Notes under the pieces: model-generated | What the model saw: only the letters and a program-made list of their open reading frames with translations | Databases searched by the model: none | What the model was told of the DNA's origin: nothing | Made by a program: the position numbers and the translations under genes | Assembly (NCBI GenBank): GCA_025200525.1 | Contig: CM045758.1 | Location: forward strand, 64,664,598-64,728,597 | Direction: 5' to 3' | Source of the DNA: Camellia lanceoleosa | Lineage: Eukaryota; Streptophyta; Magnoliopsida; Ericales; Theaceae | Length of the DNA stretch: 64,000 nt | Shown: piece by piece, positions 43,957 to 56,161 of the stretch | Layout: each line of letters begins with the position of its first letter | Numbering within the stretch: the stretch's first letter is position 1

Positions 43957-45829
43957 GGTTGTATATCTAGTAATGGTTAGTGTAATAACCCGACCCTCGT
44001 ACATATTTTCTGACACACTTTCGGTCCCTTATTCTATGTATCTAAATACTTATTGCCAAATTTTATATGAAAGTAAGTTTAATGAAGTGAATCTTATGCT
44101 TATGGATGTGTACCTGTTTAATATGAAAAATATCTGTTACAATTCTAATGTTTGAATCAGAAATTGAAGGCCTTAGAAGCTTAATTATTTGAAATTGAAG
44201 TTATATTTGAGATTAGTATGATTTTTCGGTCATAGTATGATTTTCTGTGAAATTTCAATTAGGAATGATTAAACTGATTAAATTTTGTCTTTATTTACTT
44301 TTATGTATATCAATGCTTCTATATCTTTGACTTGGGAAAAACCATCACTTAAGAAAATAAAATATCTCCTGGAGAGGGTTAGAAAGGAGAGAAGTTGAGA
44401 GGAAGGGCTAAGGGGGAAGAAGTTTTCAAGGGAGAAGAGTAAGAATTAAGAAAATTTGTAAAGATTTGAGTCAAGGTATGCATGAATTATCTTCTCTTTA
44501 ACTACTTTTGGAATTTCTCTTATTTTCTTGGAGTTGTTATGGAGATCAAGTGTGTGAATATTGTTCTATAGTGCTATAGTTATTTTGAAAGTAAATTGAG
44601 ATATGAAGAGGTATGATATGGAAAATGATGTCTTGGATATTCAAGTTGGACTCGCATGTTTATATCTATGTTTTGTTGAATATTGAAGGGAATTGGGTTT
44701 GTTTAAAGTTTAAGATCCAAGTTATAGAGAAATTAGTATATGTTGTAATGTCTTTGTACATGATTTTGAACCATGTTTCATCAATTAAAAGAACCTATTT
44801 TGAGCCTTGAAAAAGTGTACCAAAAATTGGGTTTTTCTGCATTTTTGAACTGCCGCTAGAATCGCCGACGTGCGGGCTTCTGCCAAGACGACGGAAGCAT
44901 CGCCGCACGCGGGCTCAACACATCGCAGTGCCCAAACTGCAAAAAATCGTTTGCTCTTTTTTGCATGCTTAACCCTCTGGTATTTTTGAAATTTCTATTT
45001 GATGTTCCTAAGATGGCTGTAAATTCATTCGAAGTGAAATGATGCAGGAAATAAGGAAAGAAAGAACAAGAACTAATGTATAAGTTATGCACATGTGTAG
45101 GTCATACCTCGGGAGGGTCAAACGCTCCAATATAGCACTGTGAGTAGTAGTACTGTAATCGCCCATTTCTTTACAGTTAATAACTTTTATTATTAACGCT
45201 CTGCTTTTTACAAGTAGTTATGTTACGTTAACGTTATGCTGATTGGAAGCGGTGCAAAGTTGTGTGAACGTTAAGAGATGTTGGCATACATCGGTATGAC
45301 TCTAAATCTACTCGGTATTCCGGTTACGGTTAATGGTTATCATTAATGTACTATAACCTGTACCTTGTGTATGAACACCGCACAAGACTTACGACCATCA
45401 ATGTTACGCAGTAAGTTGACGGGAACATGATGTTCTGAATGACCTATCATGAACTGCTACAGTTTTATTTGGTTCAACACGTATTTTATAGCATGGATAT
45501 CTACCTAGAATGAATAATTAGATAAGACCACGGATTGTTTTATACGTTAATACTTGCTAAGTATTATGATAAACATCGGATTGACTTATGGATGACTCAA
45601 CCTGAAGACAGAATTAAGTATCAATGACATTGTCATGTAACTCACATTATGATATAAACTATTTTGTTGTTGTTAAGTGTACTGTAATGACATGATATAA
45701 CAAGAAATGCTCTATATTTTGATATGTGACGTTTTGAATTAATGAATAGTTGTCCATATGTGTAAAGTATTCATGACATCCGTGGCACACAGCCCTTACT
45801 CGGGGGTAATAATACTGTGGTTCAAGTAT

Positions 45830-45955
45830 GTTACAAGTTCAAATATGTTTTCAAGTATGTTTTCAAGTATGTTACATGTTCAAGTATGTTTTCAGGTATG
45901 TTTTCAAGTATGTTACAAGGTCAAGTATGTTACAAGTCCAAGTGTGTTACAAGTT
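45830..45955. repeat. TCAAGTATGTT minisatellite
   Basis: About eight tandem variants of TTCAAGTATGTTTTCAAG / TTCAAGTATGTTACAAG inside the solo LTR. Confidence 0.85.
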
Positions 45956-46339
45956 CCCGGCATCGAAGGTTCCGTTATGGAACTAATACCTAGGCTCTAT
46001 ATTAATTGTTAGCGCTCTATATTAAGAATATATATGACTTGGGTTCTGTTTATCCGTTCTGTTTATGCTATGTTATGACATGATATGGATTGATTGGTCT
46101 TTAAGACCCATTTGATTCTAAGTATGGAACAAAGTGTTGTACGGAACTAAGTGCTACAATGCGAGTCATCTCTAGAATCCGTACGAGCCACTTCTTGGGT
46201 CCATACATATGTGAAAGTTATGAGGCCTATGGCCATTCCGTATAAGTTGTTGTGATATGAAACAAAGTGCTACGCGGAACTAAGTGCTACGATGTGAGTT
46301 ACCTTTAGAATCCGCGGGAGGCACCTCTTGAATTCATAC

Positions 46340-46575
46340 AAATTTTTCAAGGGCTTCATGCCAACTTTTCAAGGGCTTCATGCCAATATTTCAAGGGCTT
46401 AATGCCAATCTTTCAAGGGCTTTATGCCAACTTTTCAAGGGCTTATTGCCAACATGTTTAAGGGCTTCATGCCTTACGTTCAAGTGCTATATGCCAACAT
46501 GTTTACAAGCTTAATGCTAATATGTTCAAGAGATATCGCCACTCCATTCAAGGGCTTAAAGCCATTATGACTCAC
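46340..46575. repeat. TTTCAAGGGCTTCATGCCAA minisatellite
   Basis: About nine tandem units of 20-26 bp with the core CAAGGGCTTCATGCCAA, decaying to the right, inside the solo LTR. Confidence 0.85.
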
Positions 46576-47178
46576 GATTGGGCCTCAGGCCATTTGAAAT
46601 GAAAACAGGAACAGATTAACTACATGAACTTCACATTTATTTATGCATTGCTATGTATTATGTTTAAATTGTGCATTCTAGTATTATTACTATTCACTGA
46701 GCTTGGCTCACCCTATGTTATGTCTGTTTTTGTAGGTAACCAACCAAGTGGTCAGTCCTAAGCCATGACGCTTGTCCTCTTTTGGTCAACCTTTCCATGT
46801 CCAAGCCTAAGTGAAGCTGCTCTTATTTTTGTGAAGTTTTGACGAACTTTGGTTTTGCACTATAGTTGTTGGCCTAAAGTTGACATGTGTATAACACCTC
46901 CTTCTCTAATGTATTTGATCTACGCCCAATTGCAGGGTTGGGCCTATAAATATGTATGTATATAATCGATGTTCAGGTGTATGTTTTGGATTTTATTTGC
47001 CTGTTTTGAAGTCTGTGATCCTGGCATGATAGTAGTAGCTCAATGAAGTTTGTTTCTATTGTCAAATTTTGATATTTAATGCTTTCGTTCAGGCCCCATA
47101 TGTTATGTATATCAAGTTACAAGTCTGTTTTTGAATAGGTCATGCCTAAACTTTTAGGGGCGAATTTGGGGTGTGACA

Positions 47179-47374
47179 GTTAGAATATTTTGAAACAAAA
47201 TCTTCTCTTAAGATGCCTTTAACAAATTACATAAATATTACCAGTGTATTTTTGATTTGTGTAGTATTTGTTTTGAAAGTTTAATATATATATATTTTTT
47301 GTTATAGTTGTTATATAATGGGAATAGATAATTCAATCTCAATTTAGTTTTTAGTTATTTTCTTATGTGATTAA
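47179..47374. repeat. duplicated host locus, copy A, third segment
   Basis: Matches 49368-49563 (AGAATATTTTGAAACAAAAT; TTCAATCTCAATTTA). Confidence 0.85.
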
Positions 47375-48131
47375 GGGCTGGTTTGGCTTAGCCTAAATAA
47401 GTCAAAAAGTTACTCCAAAATCCAAAAAGATATCACTATTCACCACAAAAAAAAAAAAAAAAAAAATTAAAATACCAATTTTCTACAAAAAGTACACACA
47501 CCAAAGTGATGTGTACTCAGCTATTGTGCTGCGCCAGTGAACATAAATGAAATGATTGGGTGTGATTTGCACACACACCGCTGTTCGGCCTGTGGGGTTA
47601 TCACGGGTCCTATTTTGATAATCTGAACCGTTGAATGTGTAGAACTCGTCGAGTACTATATGTCTGTAAAAAATCACATTGATCGGATATTATATGATCA
47701 AATCAGTTATACACAACAAATGGATGGTGTTACAATTAATGATTGAAAAATAAATAAATCTGATCAGATAGCTATCAATATTCGATCAATGTGATTTTTT
47801 ATAGGCACATAGTTTTCGAGGAGTTATACGCATTGAACGGTTCAGATTATTAAAATGGGACCCGTGATGACCCCCACGGGCCAAACAAAACCGTCCAGTA
47901 CAATGCCCAAAAATTAGCCAATAATTTCATACTCCAATTCACGCACGCAGGTTGTACAGCTAGGGCCCACCGCTCTCTAATCTTCTCTTACACACTTTTT
48001 TATACAATTTTTTAATACACATTTTTTCATAAAAAGTCAAAAAGTTAACCCAAACCTCCATATTTTTTTCTCAACTTTTTTAGTCTAAAAAGACAAAAAG
48101 TACACTTTTTTAGGATACCCCAAACAAGCCC
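47375..48131. mobile_element. Tourist-like MITE with fold-back core
   Basis: The ends GGGCTGGTTTGG and CCAAACAAGCCC are flanked by TAA on both sides (47372-47374, 48132-48134). Arms about 47585-47705 and 47770-47885 pair (CTGAACCGTT against AACGGTTCAG; TGTAAAAAATCACATTGATC against its inverse). The core is related to the MITE at 59428-59807, so it may be a nested or shared fold-back unit. Confidence 0.8.
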
Positions 48132-48275
48132 TAAAACAGTCTTCTTTTTTTTACGATAAAATAAAATTTTATCGATGAAAAATGCAGTACTAGTAGTACA
48201 TTGAAATTACATCAAATGACAAATTCTCAATTTGCAAGTAACAATTTACAGGTCTGACATACGTATATATATAAA
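48132..48275. repeat. duplicated host locus, copy A, fourth segment
   Basis: Matches about 49561-49715, including AAAATTTTATCGATGAAAAA and AGGTCTGACATA. 48276-48540 shows nothing recognisable. Confidence 0.8.
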
Positions 48276-48613
48276 AAATATCTAAAAGTCCCAAATGTTT
48301 TATGAAACACTCACATAAAAAATTTGATATCCTTAACATTGCCTTGTATACATATATATATCTTTGGCTAATCTGATTTTTTTGGGTGGACACCCTCTAA
48401 ACAAAGTTGTAGCATCTTAAGGCGTTTCCTTTGAATGCAAGTACATTTCAGAACTCTCCAAATGAATCTAGTACATGGCAACATAAGTAAAATTGATTGA
48501 CCAGACCGTACTAATAATCCAAGCAGGAAAAAGGTAGGATCGGAGTACGATGGTGATGGTGATGGTGATGGTGATAGGAGTTCAAATGAGTACCCATAGC
48601 TTATGATCAGAAA

Positions 48614-48970
48614 TCATAGGGAGCAGAACAACAGCACACTGGACAATCGAAACGGGAGGGCTGCCATAATCGTTGCCATTGAGAAAAGAAAACATATTGT
48701 GTTGTAGGAATAAAACATGGAGAACAAGTCTCTGTATGTAAAAAGTCCGTCAGTGGTAGAATTGTATAGAGGATTGTCGGTTGTGTTGGTGGGGGGCAGT
48801 GAATATGTAGTATTGCTGGTGGAGATGGTGGCGTTAATACAAGTAATATTATTAGTAAACTGATTATTGTTGTCGCAAATTACTCCACCCGGAGGGTTAA
48901 CTATTGCTTGGAAGGTAGACGTTCCTCCGACCAATCTGCCATGAGCATGAAATTCCTTCATAAACTGCAT
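48614..48970 (-). pseudogene. ankyrin-repeat/PGG-domain-like protein fragment
   Basis: A 118-codon frame. GTSTFQAIVNPPGGVICDNN resembles the start of the PGG domain (ATVTFQAG..PPGG), and FSMFYSYNTICFLFSMATI resembles its second transmembrane helix (F..F..N..AFFLS). PGG domains end many plant ankyrin-repeat membrane proteins. No ankyrin repeats are found upstream, where LINE sequence begins. A GGTGAT repeat (48549-48577) lies just 3'. A gene fragment or pseudogene; the loop between the helices is unusually Asn/Thr-rich. Confidence 0.5.
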
Positions 48971-49195
48971 ATATAATATCTCCCTTCAGTACCTTTCAAT
49001 ACTTCTGAAAACACACAAGATCGAAACCATCTGGGCCTGGGGCCTTAATGACATTCCAAATTTCTGATTCTGAAAACTCTGCCTCAAGCCCCTCAAATGC
49101 ACTACTGTTACTAATAGATTTAAAGATGCCACGCAGAGTTGGTCTGCTTCTCCATTCCTCTGCGAAATGCTTGTTGAAATAAAGATAAACATCCT
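48971..49195 (-). pseudogene. LINE (L1-type) reverse transcriptase fragment
   Basis: Minus strand, reading from 49183: FAEEWRSRPTL, then LEAEFSESEIWNVI followed by KAPGPDGFD, the well-known N-terminal RT motif of plant LINEs. It stops soon after (CFQKY then TGA) and abuts the PGG-like fragment. Only about 70 codons remain. Confidence 0.75.
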
Positions 49196-49197
49196 AC

Positions 49198-49735
49198 TTA
49201 TAATTGTAATAATGTTTGCATTGCATTGGAGTGTAATTATTTTATTTAAAACTGTGAAGAAATTAAGATTGTATATTTATTTGTGTTCTTTTTCATTTTT
49301 ACATAACATTCGAATATAATAATTTTATTAAAATCGTCAAGTAATTAAGAATGTATATTTAGTAATGGTTAGAATATTTTGAAACAAAATCTTCTCCTAA
49401 GACGCATTTAACAAATTACGTAAATATTACCACTGTATTTTTTATTTGTGTAATATTTATTTTGCAAGTTTAATATGTATATATATATTGTTATAGTTGT
49501 TATATAATGACAATGGATAATTCAATCTCAATTTACTTTTTAGTTATTTTCTTATGTGATTAAAATAGTCTTTCTCTTTTCTTTTTTTTTTAATTTTTCA
49601 TTTTATAGGCAAAATAAAATTTTATTGATGAAAAATGCAATACAAGTAGTACAATGAAATTACATAAAATGACAAATTTGCAATTTGCAAACAACAATTT
49701 AAAGGTCTGACATATATATATATATATATAATACT
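49198..49735. repeat. duplicated host locus, copy B (empty site)
   Basis: Direct duplicate of the locus at 16588-16743 / 43957-43980 / 47179-47374 / 48132-48275, but continuous. It holds the three target sites without insertions: GAATG near 49349 (gypsy element 2), GTTAG at 49368 (solo LTR) and TAA at 49561 (Tourist-like MITE). A (TA)n run ends it at about 49730. Confidence 0.85.
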
Positions 49736-50620
49736 AAAGGTCCCATGGTAAGAGCTACCCGGCTAGGGTTGGCCGAATAACCCCTCTGGTGTGGGAATGA
49801 GTAATCGGAGAAGAAGTAAAGTGCTCCCTAAGTGTAGAGACTTGAGTTTCAGTAAGTAGGATTCAGCTTAGATCAGTTACCTCTCTCGTGAAGCCAATGT
49901 AGTTTATATATATATATATATATATTTCCTTGCTTGTTATCCAAGATGGTTTCATGGAGCTGTGGTGCTGCTAGCTTTACTTTTAACATTGCCCAAGGTA
50001 CGGGACCATCTGGTAATTGTCAAGGGGTGCACATACTCATTGTAGCCATGCTGATAACAAATCACATTCCTCTGGTTTAACTACTTCCGTAATTCTAGGT
50101 GTAGGGGACCAGCTGAGATGGCAACTTGCAGATGCATATCCTCATAGCTTCCACGTTTTCTTGAAAGGTTCTCTCAGCTCAGTACCATTGTGCCTCGACT
50201 CGGTCCTTTGTGAAACTATTGTAGAGATGGGCTGGCCCATTCGAATATCTTTGTATGGACTCGGCCCACTTTGGTTCTAATGATGGGTTCGGCTCATCAG
50301 TTCGGCCCATAGATTAAGTCCTGCAGCTCGGCCCAGCCCAGTATCACGGCTAGATTGGCCTTTCCACTGCGAGTTGGGCCCAAGTGCTTGAGGACTTGGG
50401 TGGACTATTAGTAATGGAGTTGGGCTTAGTTGGCTTGCCTACACGTTCATCTGACCCACTTGGATTTGGGTTTAAAAGATTGGATCGGCCCAAGGCTTGG
50501 ATCCGACCCATTTCATTTTTAGCCCCTTTACATACTGTGCTGAGTTTAATGACTAATATACATATATATATATATATATTTATATTTGTAGATTTTACTA
50601 AACACAAATGGACTAATAGT
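49736..50620. other. unassigned region with GGCCCA cluster
   Basis: No convincing gene. Short frames (50017-50280 and 50384-50629 +) lack recognisable motifs. Between 50228 and 50490 there are about eight GGCCCA/TGGGCC/TGGGCT motifs (for example at 50233, 50264, 50305, 50331, 50375), the sequence of plant site II promoter elements. (TA)n runs at about 49905 and 50555. Confidence 0.35.
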
Positions 50621-50968
50621 TTAGATTGAAGATAAATAAAAAGTTTAGTGTTTAAATTGAAAAAAAATAAAAATTTATGGTTTGTTTTGTTAAAAAGATT
50701 AAATGCTGGATTTTTTTATTATTGTAATTTCTCTATTTTTTTAAATTCATTTAATCTCAAATCACTTGATTTAAAATTTCTACCCATCCAAACTCAGGCT
50801 TACAAAAAACTGATTTTTGGCCCATTAAAAAAAAAATGATACTTAAAAAACTGTAAGTTGATGATGTCACGTAATGCCGTTCCACTTTTTTTTGTTTGTC
50901 CTGGAAACCAATCTTTGAAACAATTCGCATGAAGCGATCAAAAAGCTTCTTAATATTGGGTCTTTGTA
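50621..50968. other. AT-rich spacer
   Basis: Nothing recognised except an ATTA repeat near 50970. Confidence 0.4.
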
Positions 50969-52398
50969 TATTAATTAATTAATTAATTATTAATTTGTAT
51001 AAAGTTTTTTGTTTGGTAATTATATTTAATAATCTATGTTTTACCGAAATTCTTGATAGACATGCATAATATTTTTATAAATAAAAATAAATCATAAACA
51101 TTATCAAACTGAATCTTACCAAACTATAATCGTCAATGGCGTCGTTTAAGAATTTAGTTATTTTAATAGGTTATTTTAATTTTTGACTATTTTAAAAGAT
51201 TCAAATATTTGTGTTTAAGAAAATATTAGATTTTTTTATAATTAGATAGAATGTTTATAACAGAAAAAATAAAATGATTATGAAATTAATGTGACATTTT
51301 GTCTTAATTATTTTAACCTATTTTATTTAGTTAAAAAAAAATATTAATTTCTGACTTCCCAAATGTGGGCCATGATGAAAATGAAAAGAAAGTGAAGAGA
51401 TAAAGTCGGTTGTAAAAATTTGGAAGGAAATAGCTAATGTTAGTGGACGACTCCATACTCCACCAAATCATTTTAATATATAGATTTTAGGTCTTTGTAT
51501 ATTAATTTTTTTTATCATTACTTTTTTAACTTAAATTTTTTTAATTTATATTTCATTTCTCTCAAGTTGTCATTTTTATTTGAGAAAGCGTTTTGATATG
51601 ATAGACTTATTTGGAGTGCAACGAAGGTTGGTCCAGTTAAATGGACTATTCTAGACATAATCGCGAGATCAGAATGGTGAAATTCTAAACGGTTTCGAAG
51701 ATAAACATGCATGACATTTAAATAAAAATAAATTATAAACAATATCAAATTGAACCTTACCATACTAAAATCATCAATGCCTCGTTTAGGAAGTTGGTCA
51801 TTTTAGTATGTTATTTTAATTTTTGATTATTTTAATATGCTAAAATATTTGTATTTGGGAATAAGGTTGGATCTTTTTGTACTTAGATGAGATGTTTCTA
51901 AAAGAAAAAGTGAAATAATTTTGAATTTAATGTGACATTTTATCTTAATTATTTTAACCAATTTTATTTAACCAAAAAAAAAACTAATTTTTAACTTCCC
52001 AATGTGGGCCACGATGAAAATGCAAAAGAAAATGAGATAAAATCGATAGTAGAAATTTGGAAGGAAATAGCACACGTTAGTGGACGACTCCATACTCCAC
52101 CAAATCATGTTAATATATAGATTTTAGTCTTTGTATATTAATTTTTTTATTATTATTTTTTAAATTTAATTTTTTTATTTAGATTTATTTCTATCAAGTT
52201 GTCATTTTAATTTGAGAAATCGTTTTGATTTGATAGGCTTATTTTGAGTGCAACGAAGGTTGGTCCTAATTAAACGGACTGTTCTGAATGCAACAACAAG
52301 ATCAAAATGGTGAAATTCTGAATGGTTTTCGAAGATAGATATGCATGACATTTTTATAAACAAAAATAAATTGTAAGCATTATCAAACTTAATCTTTC
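50969..52398 (+). repeat. ~640-bp tandem array, left part
   Basis: A partial unit (50969-51125) and two units starting at about 51126 and 51771. Shared words: TGGACGACTCCATACTCCAC, TTATTTTGAGTGCAACGAAG, GAAGATAGACATGCAT. The second full unit is cut at 52398 by the copia element and resumes at 57896. No coding capacity. Confidence 0.88.
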
Positions 52399-52719
52399 TA
52401 AAGAAGATTTGAAACCTCATTCCTCTAATTAGTTTTATAGATCAATGTATAGTATATATAAAACAACCTAACCTCTTTTACTTAAGACTAACTATGATGA
52501 GTTAACTCTAACTAACCACACTAACTCTAACTAACTTCTAACTAATTTTGTTACAATAATATCAGGTAGATATTATAATGGTTATGGAATGATTGCACTG
52601 GACTCAGCTTGTAGCTTCTCACACGTAGATGTGGATGATGAATCTGTTTGAACTGCTGCTGAGCCTTAGGCTGTTTGAGCTGTTGCTGCTGGGTCTTGGT
52701 TTGAGCTATACTTTCATCA
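52399..52719 (-). repeat. 3' LTR of copia element
   Basis: On the minus strand it starts TGATGAAAGTATAGCTCAAA just after the polypurine tract (AGCTTATAGGGGG, 52732-52720). TATA-like TTTTATATATAC near 52455. It ends CTTCTTTA, probably a mutated CA. Confidence 0.75.
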
Positions 52720-52729
52720 CCCCCTATAA

Positions 52730-54317
52730 GCTCATAGGGGAAGAAAGCACCATGAGCTTGTCATGAAGAAAGTGAAATCGAGAAACTGGTAAAGTCTTTG
52801 TAAAAAGATCAGCGAGTTGATCAGAGGAGACAACATGCTTGACAAAGATTTGTTTGGAGGCAACTCGTTCTCAGATATAATGATAATCAACAGCAATGTG
52901 TTTAGACCGAGAATGAAACATAGGATTGGAGCTCAAGGAAATTGCAGACAAGTTATCACACCAAAGGATTGGACATGGATGAGCTATGTGTAAATCAGTG
53001 AGAACCATTTGAAGCCAACTCAACTCAACTGCAGCTTGGGCGAGAGCTCGATATTCAGCCTCGGTGGAAGAATGTGAGACTGTAGGTTGCTTCTTAGTAG
53101 ACCAAAAGATAAGATTGGGACCTAAAAAGACACAATAGCCAGTAGTAGAGCGACGATCACTGACACTCCCAACCCAATCTGAATTAGAGAAGGCATGAAG
53201 CTCAAGAAGACCAGGAGTAAAAGATGGGCCTTGATGAATGATACCTTTGAGATATCGCAGCAAGTGTTTGACAGAAGCAAAGTCAGCCTCAGAAAGAGAA
53301 TGCATAGTTTTGGCAAGCATGATTAACAGTAAAGGAGATATCTGGTCGAGTAATGGTCAAATACTGAAGAGCACTAACAATACTGCGATAGAAGGAAGGA
53401 TTGGAATAAGCCACAGTAAGAGAAGACAGTGAAGAAGACTTGACATACATGAGAGAAGGTGCTGGCTTACAATCAGACATTCCAGCTTTAGCAAGAATTT
53501 CCAAGGCATACTTAGTTTGAGAAAGAAAATAGCTAGAGTCAGAGGAAGTAACAGAGACACCCAAGAAATAGTTGATAAAACCCAATTCTTTCATAGAAAA
53601 TGCAGTGTGCATATGAGTAACGAGAGAGGCAATATGGTTTGAATCATTTCCAGTGACTAGGATATCATCAACATACACTAGCAACACAGTCATGGTAGTA
53701 GCAGTATGTTGAATAAACATAGAGGAATTAGATGAACTAACAACAAACCCATTGGTAAGAAGATATTTAGAAAAGGTAGAATACCAAGCACGTGGTGCTT
53801 GTTTAAGACCATACAACGCTTTAGTCAACTTGTAGACAAACTGAGGCTTAGATTTGTCAACAAAACCTTGAGGTTGGGTTATATAAACTTCTTCATCCAA
53901 GATACCATGCAAAAATGCATTTGAGATGTCAAGTTGTTTAATAGGCCAACTGAAATGAAGTGCCAAGCAAAGCAAAATACGAATAGTGGGCTATTTAGCA
54001 ACTGGACTGAATGTCTCATGATAGTCTAAACCTTCTTCTTGGAGATACTCTTTGGCCACAAGACGAGCTTTATATCGAGCAATTGTACCATTAGAATTGC
54101 GTTTGAGACGAAACACCCACTTACATCCAATAGCCTGTTTGGTGGGAGGCAAAGGAACCAAAGTCCAGGTGGACTGTTGTTGAAGAGCTGTAAACTCTTC
54201 ATTCGTAGCCTTGGTCCAGATAGAAGACATTGCAGCCTCTTTATATGAACAAGGTTCAAAATCAGTAGAAGTAATAGCAGACAAAGTGAGACGAGCTGCC
54301 TTAGATCGAGTAACCAT
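52730..54317 (-). pseudogene. copia reverse transcriptase and RNase H
   Basis: RT starts at ATNEEFTALQQQSTW and IGCKWVFRLKRN, then YKARLVAKEY and LDYHETFSPVAK. A stop at 53990 precedes LDISNAFLHGILDEEVYITQ, ALYGLKQAPRAWY and an intact active site LVYVDDILVTG. RPDISFTVN follows, a frameshift near 53300, then RNase H with SDWVGSVSDRRSTTGYCVFL, SHSSTEAEYRALAQA and WCDNLSAISLS. TGA at 52871 (CGA) interrupts the tail. The element is recently degraded compared with the gypsy copies. Confidence 0.93.
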
Positions 54318-55630
54318 TGGATGAAGATTAAGAGAAGGAAAAATAGGAGGAGGAATAGAAGAAGAATGAAGAGAATAGGACTAAAGATCAACAACCAACG
54401 AATCAATAAGAATAACAGGTAAAGAAGAAGAAGAAGCAGAAGTAGAAAGTATTGGAGAGGATGGAGATAGCGGAGGAGCAGCTGATGAAGATGATAGAGA
54501 AGTAGTAGGAACAACTGGTGTGGAATGAGAACAAGATAGCCAAAAGAAAGACTGATAATGAGACAATAAAGGAGAAGGAACATGCACAGATGAGGCAGCC
54601 AAAGGGAAAGTTTGCTTATGGAAAACAACATGCCTAGAAACATAAATGCGACTAGTGCTTGAGTCAAGACACATGTACCCTTTGACTAAAGGTATGTAGC
54701 CAAGAAATACACAAGCAATAGAACGGGGATGAAGCTTGTGATGAACCTATAGCTGGAGCCAAGGGATGCACAGACAACCAAATGGTTTAAGAAAATGATA
54801 GTCAGGTAATTGGTGAAACAAAAGTTCAAAAGGAGACTGGTTTTGAAGGTTAGAGCTGGGCATACAATTAATAAGGTAAACAGAAGTGGCAATAGTGTCA
54901 AATAAGCAAGAGGGACACTAGACTGCTGAAGCAAAGCAATAGTAGTGTCTATGATGTGTCTGTGTTTCTTTTCAGCAACACCATTTTGTGGTGGTGTATA
55001 GGGACAAGACAACTGATGATAAATGCCATGGGTGCAAAGAAATTCTTGAAACTTAAGACCTGGATATTCATTGCCATTATCAGTGCGAAGAATTTTCAAT
55101 TTAACAGTAAACTGATTTTCAACAAAAGTTTTGAATTCAACGAATTTTGCAAAAACTTCACTTTTAAAATGTAAAGGATAGACCCATTTAAACTTGGTGA
55201 AATCATTAAAAAACAAAACATTGTATTTAATGGAAGAAAAAGAGTGAAATGGTCCCCATACATCACTATGAATAAGGGCCAATGGCTTATTAACAGAAGT
55301 AGTTGACAAACTAAAGGGCAATCGATGGCTTTTGGCCATACAACAATGCTTACAAGGAAATGAAGAACTAGAAACAGTCATAGGTAATTTCAGTTTATTA
55401 CAAATAAGTTGCATCTTATGCAAAGAAGGATGGCCTAAGTTAGCATGCCAAGTAGAAGGAGCAGTAGTGGTGTTGAAGCAGACTTGATGAGAGGAAGATC
55501 TAGGAAAAACAGTTGGAAGATGATAGAGGCAATGGGAACTAGTACCTCTATAGAGAATAGCTTTATTACTCTTGTCTTGAATCACAAAACTAGAAGAATC
55601 AAAAGTAATAGAACAGTGATTATCAGACAC
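54318..55630 (-). pseudogene. copia integrase
   Basis: GAG-pre-integrase zinc region: HANLGHPSLHKMQL and CKHCCMAKSHRLPF. DDE core: LIHSDVWGPF, LRTDNGNEY and PPQNGVAEKKHRHI carry the D, D and E. A frameshift around 54880 moves the C-terminal part, which continues as MCLDSSTSRIYVSRHVVFHK in another frame (54674-54381), ending in a Ser/Pro-rich linker before RT. Confidence 0.9.
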
Positions 55631-55633
55631 AAA

Positions 55634-56161
55634 TTAATGAACTGAAATGAGATTTGCAGAGATTTTAGGAACGTGAAGAAGCTGTGTAAGAGTGAAATTT
55701 TGAGAAGGAGTTAGTAAAATACCAGTTACTTTATGCTGAATAGGTAAGGCATTACCATCTCCAACCATGACTTGATCTGAACCTTGATATGGCTGATAGG
55801 ACTGTAAATTTTGCAGATCATGAGTGACATGGCTAGTGGCTGCAGAATCTAAAAACCAATTGTCTGATGGAGAAGAGGTAGAGGCAATGTAGACCTTATT
55901 TTGAAAATTATTTTGAAACTTAGATGAATTAGGAGAGGTCTTAGTGTTGGCAGACTGATAGAAAGTATCCATTCGGTACCAGCAGTTGAGAGCAACATGA
56001 TTGTGTTTGCCACAAATTTGACAAACCACAGAGGAGTTGTTATTGGAAGTGTGATAACTAGATGAATTGTTATTAGAAGTGTGATAAGCAGATCGACCTC
56101 TTTTTCCTCTTTGGAAATATCTACCACCAGATCTATTTCCTCTGCTAAATTGAGATTGACC
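55634..56161 (-). pseudogene. copia gag end (zinc knuckle) and protease
   Basis: Gly/Arg-rich stretch (RGNRSGGRYFQRGKRG), then a CCHC knuckle CQICGKHNHVALNC (CX2CX4HX4C) that binds element RNA. The protease starts at NWFLDSAATSHVT, the usual copia active-site segment. The frame stops at TAA 55634. At the 5' side it is cut at 56161 by the hAT-type MITE and continues at 57056. Confidence 0.9.

Larger units (their letters stand above)
43981..47178 (+). mobile_element. 3.2-kb probable solo LTR
   Basis: It starts TGTAATAACCCGACCC and ends TTTGGGGTGTGACA, with a perfect TSD GTTAG (43976-43980, 47179-47183). A TATA box candidate (CCTATAAATATG) lies near 46945, about 230 bp from the end, which fits a long U3 with short R-U5. 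No frame of note and no primer site or pol inside. The host sequence resumes exactly where copy B (49368-49372) is uninterrupted. Confidence 0.8.

Noticed and set aside
54026..54667. 213-codon Leu-rich frame on the minus strand resembling a membrane protein
   Set aside because: Overlaps the copia integrase tail and RT in a different frame; the Leu runs come from the Ser/Pro-rich linker read out of frame.
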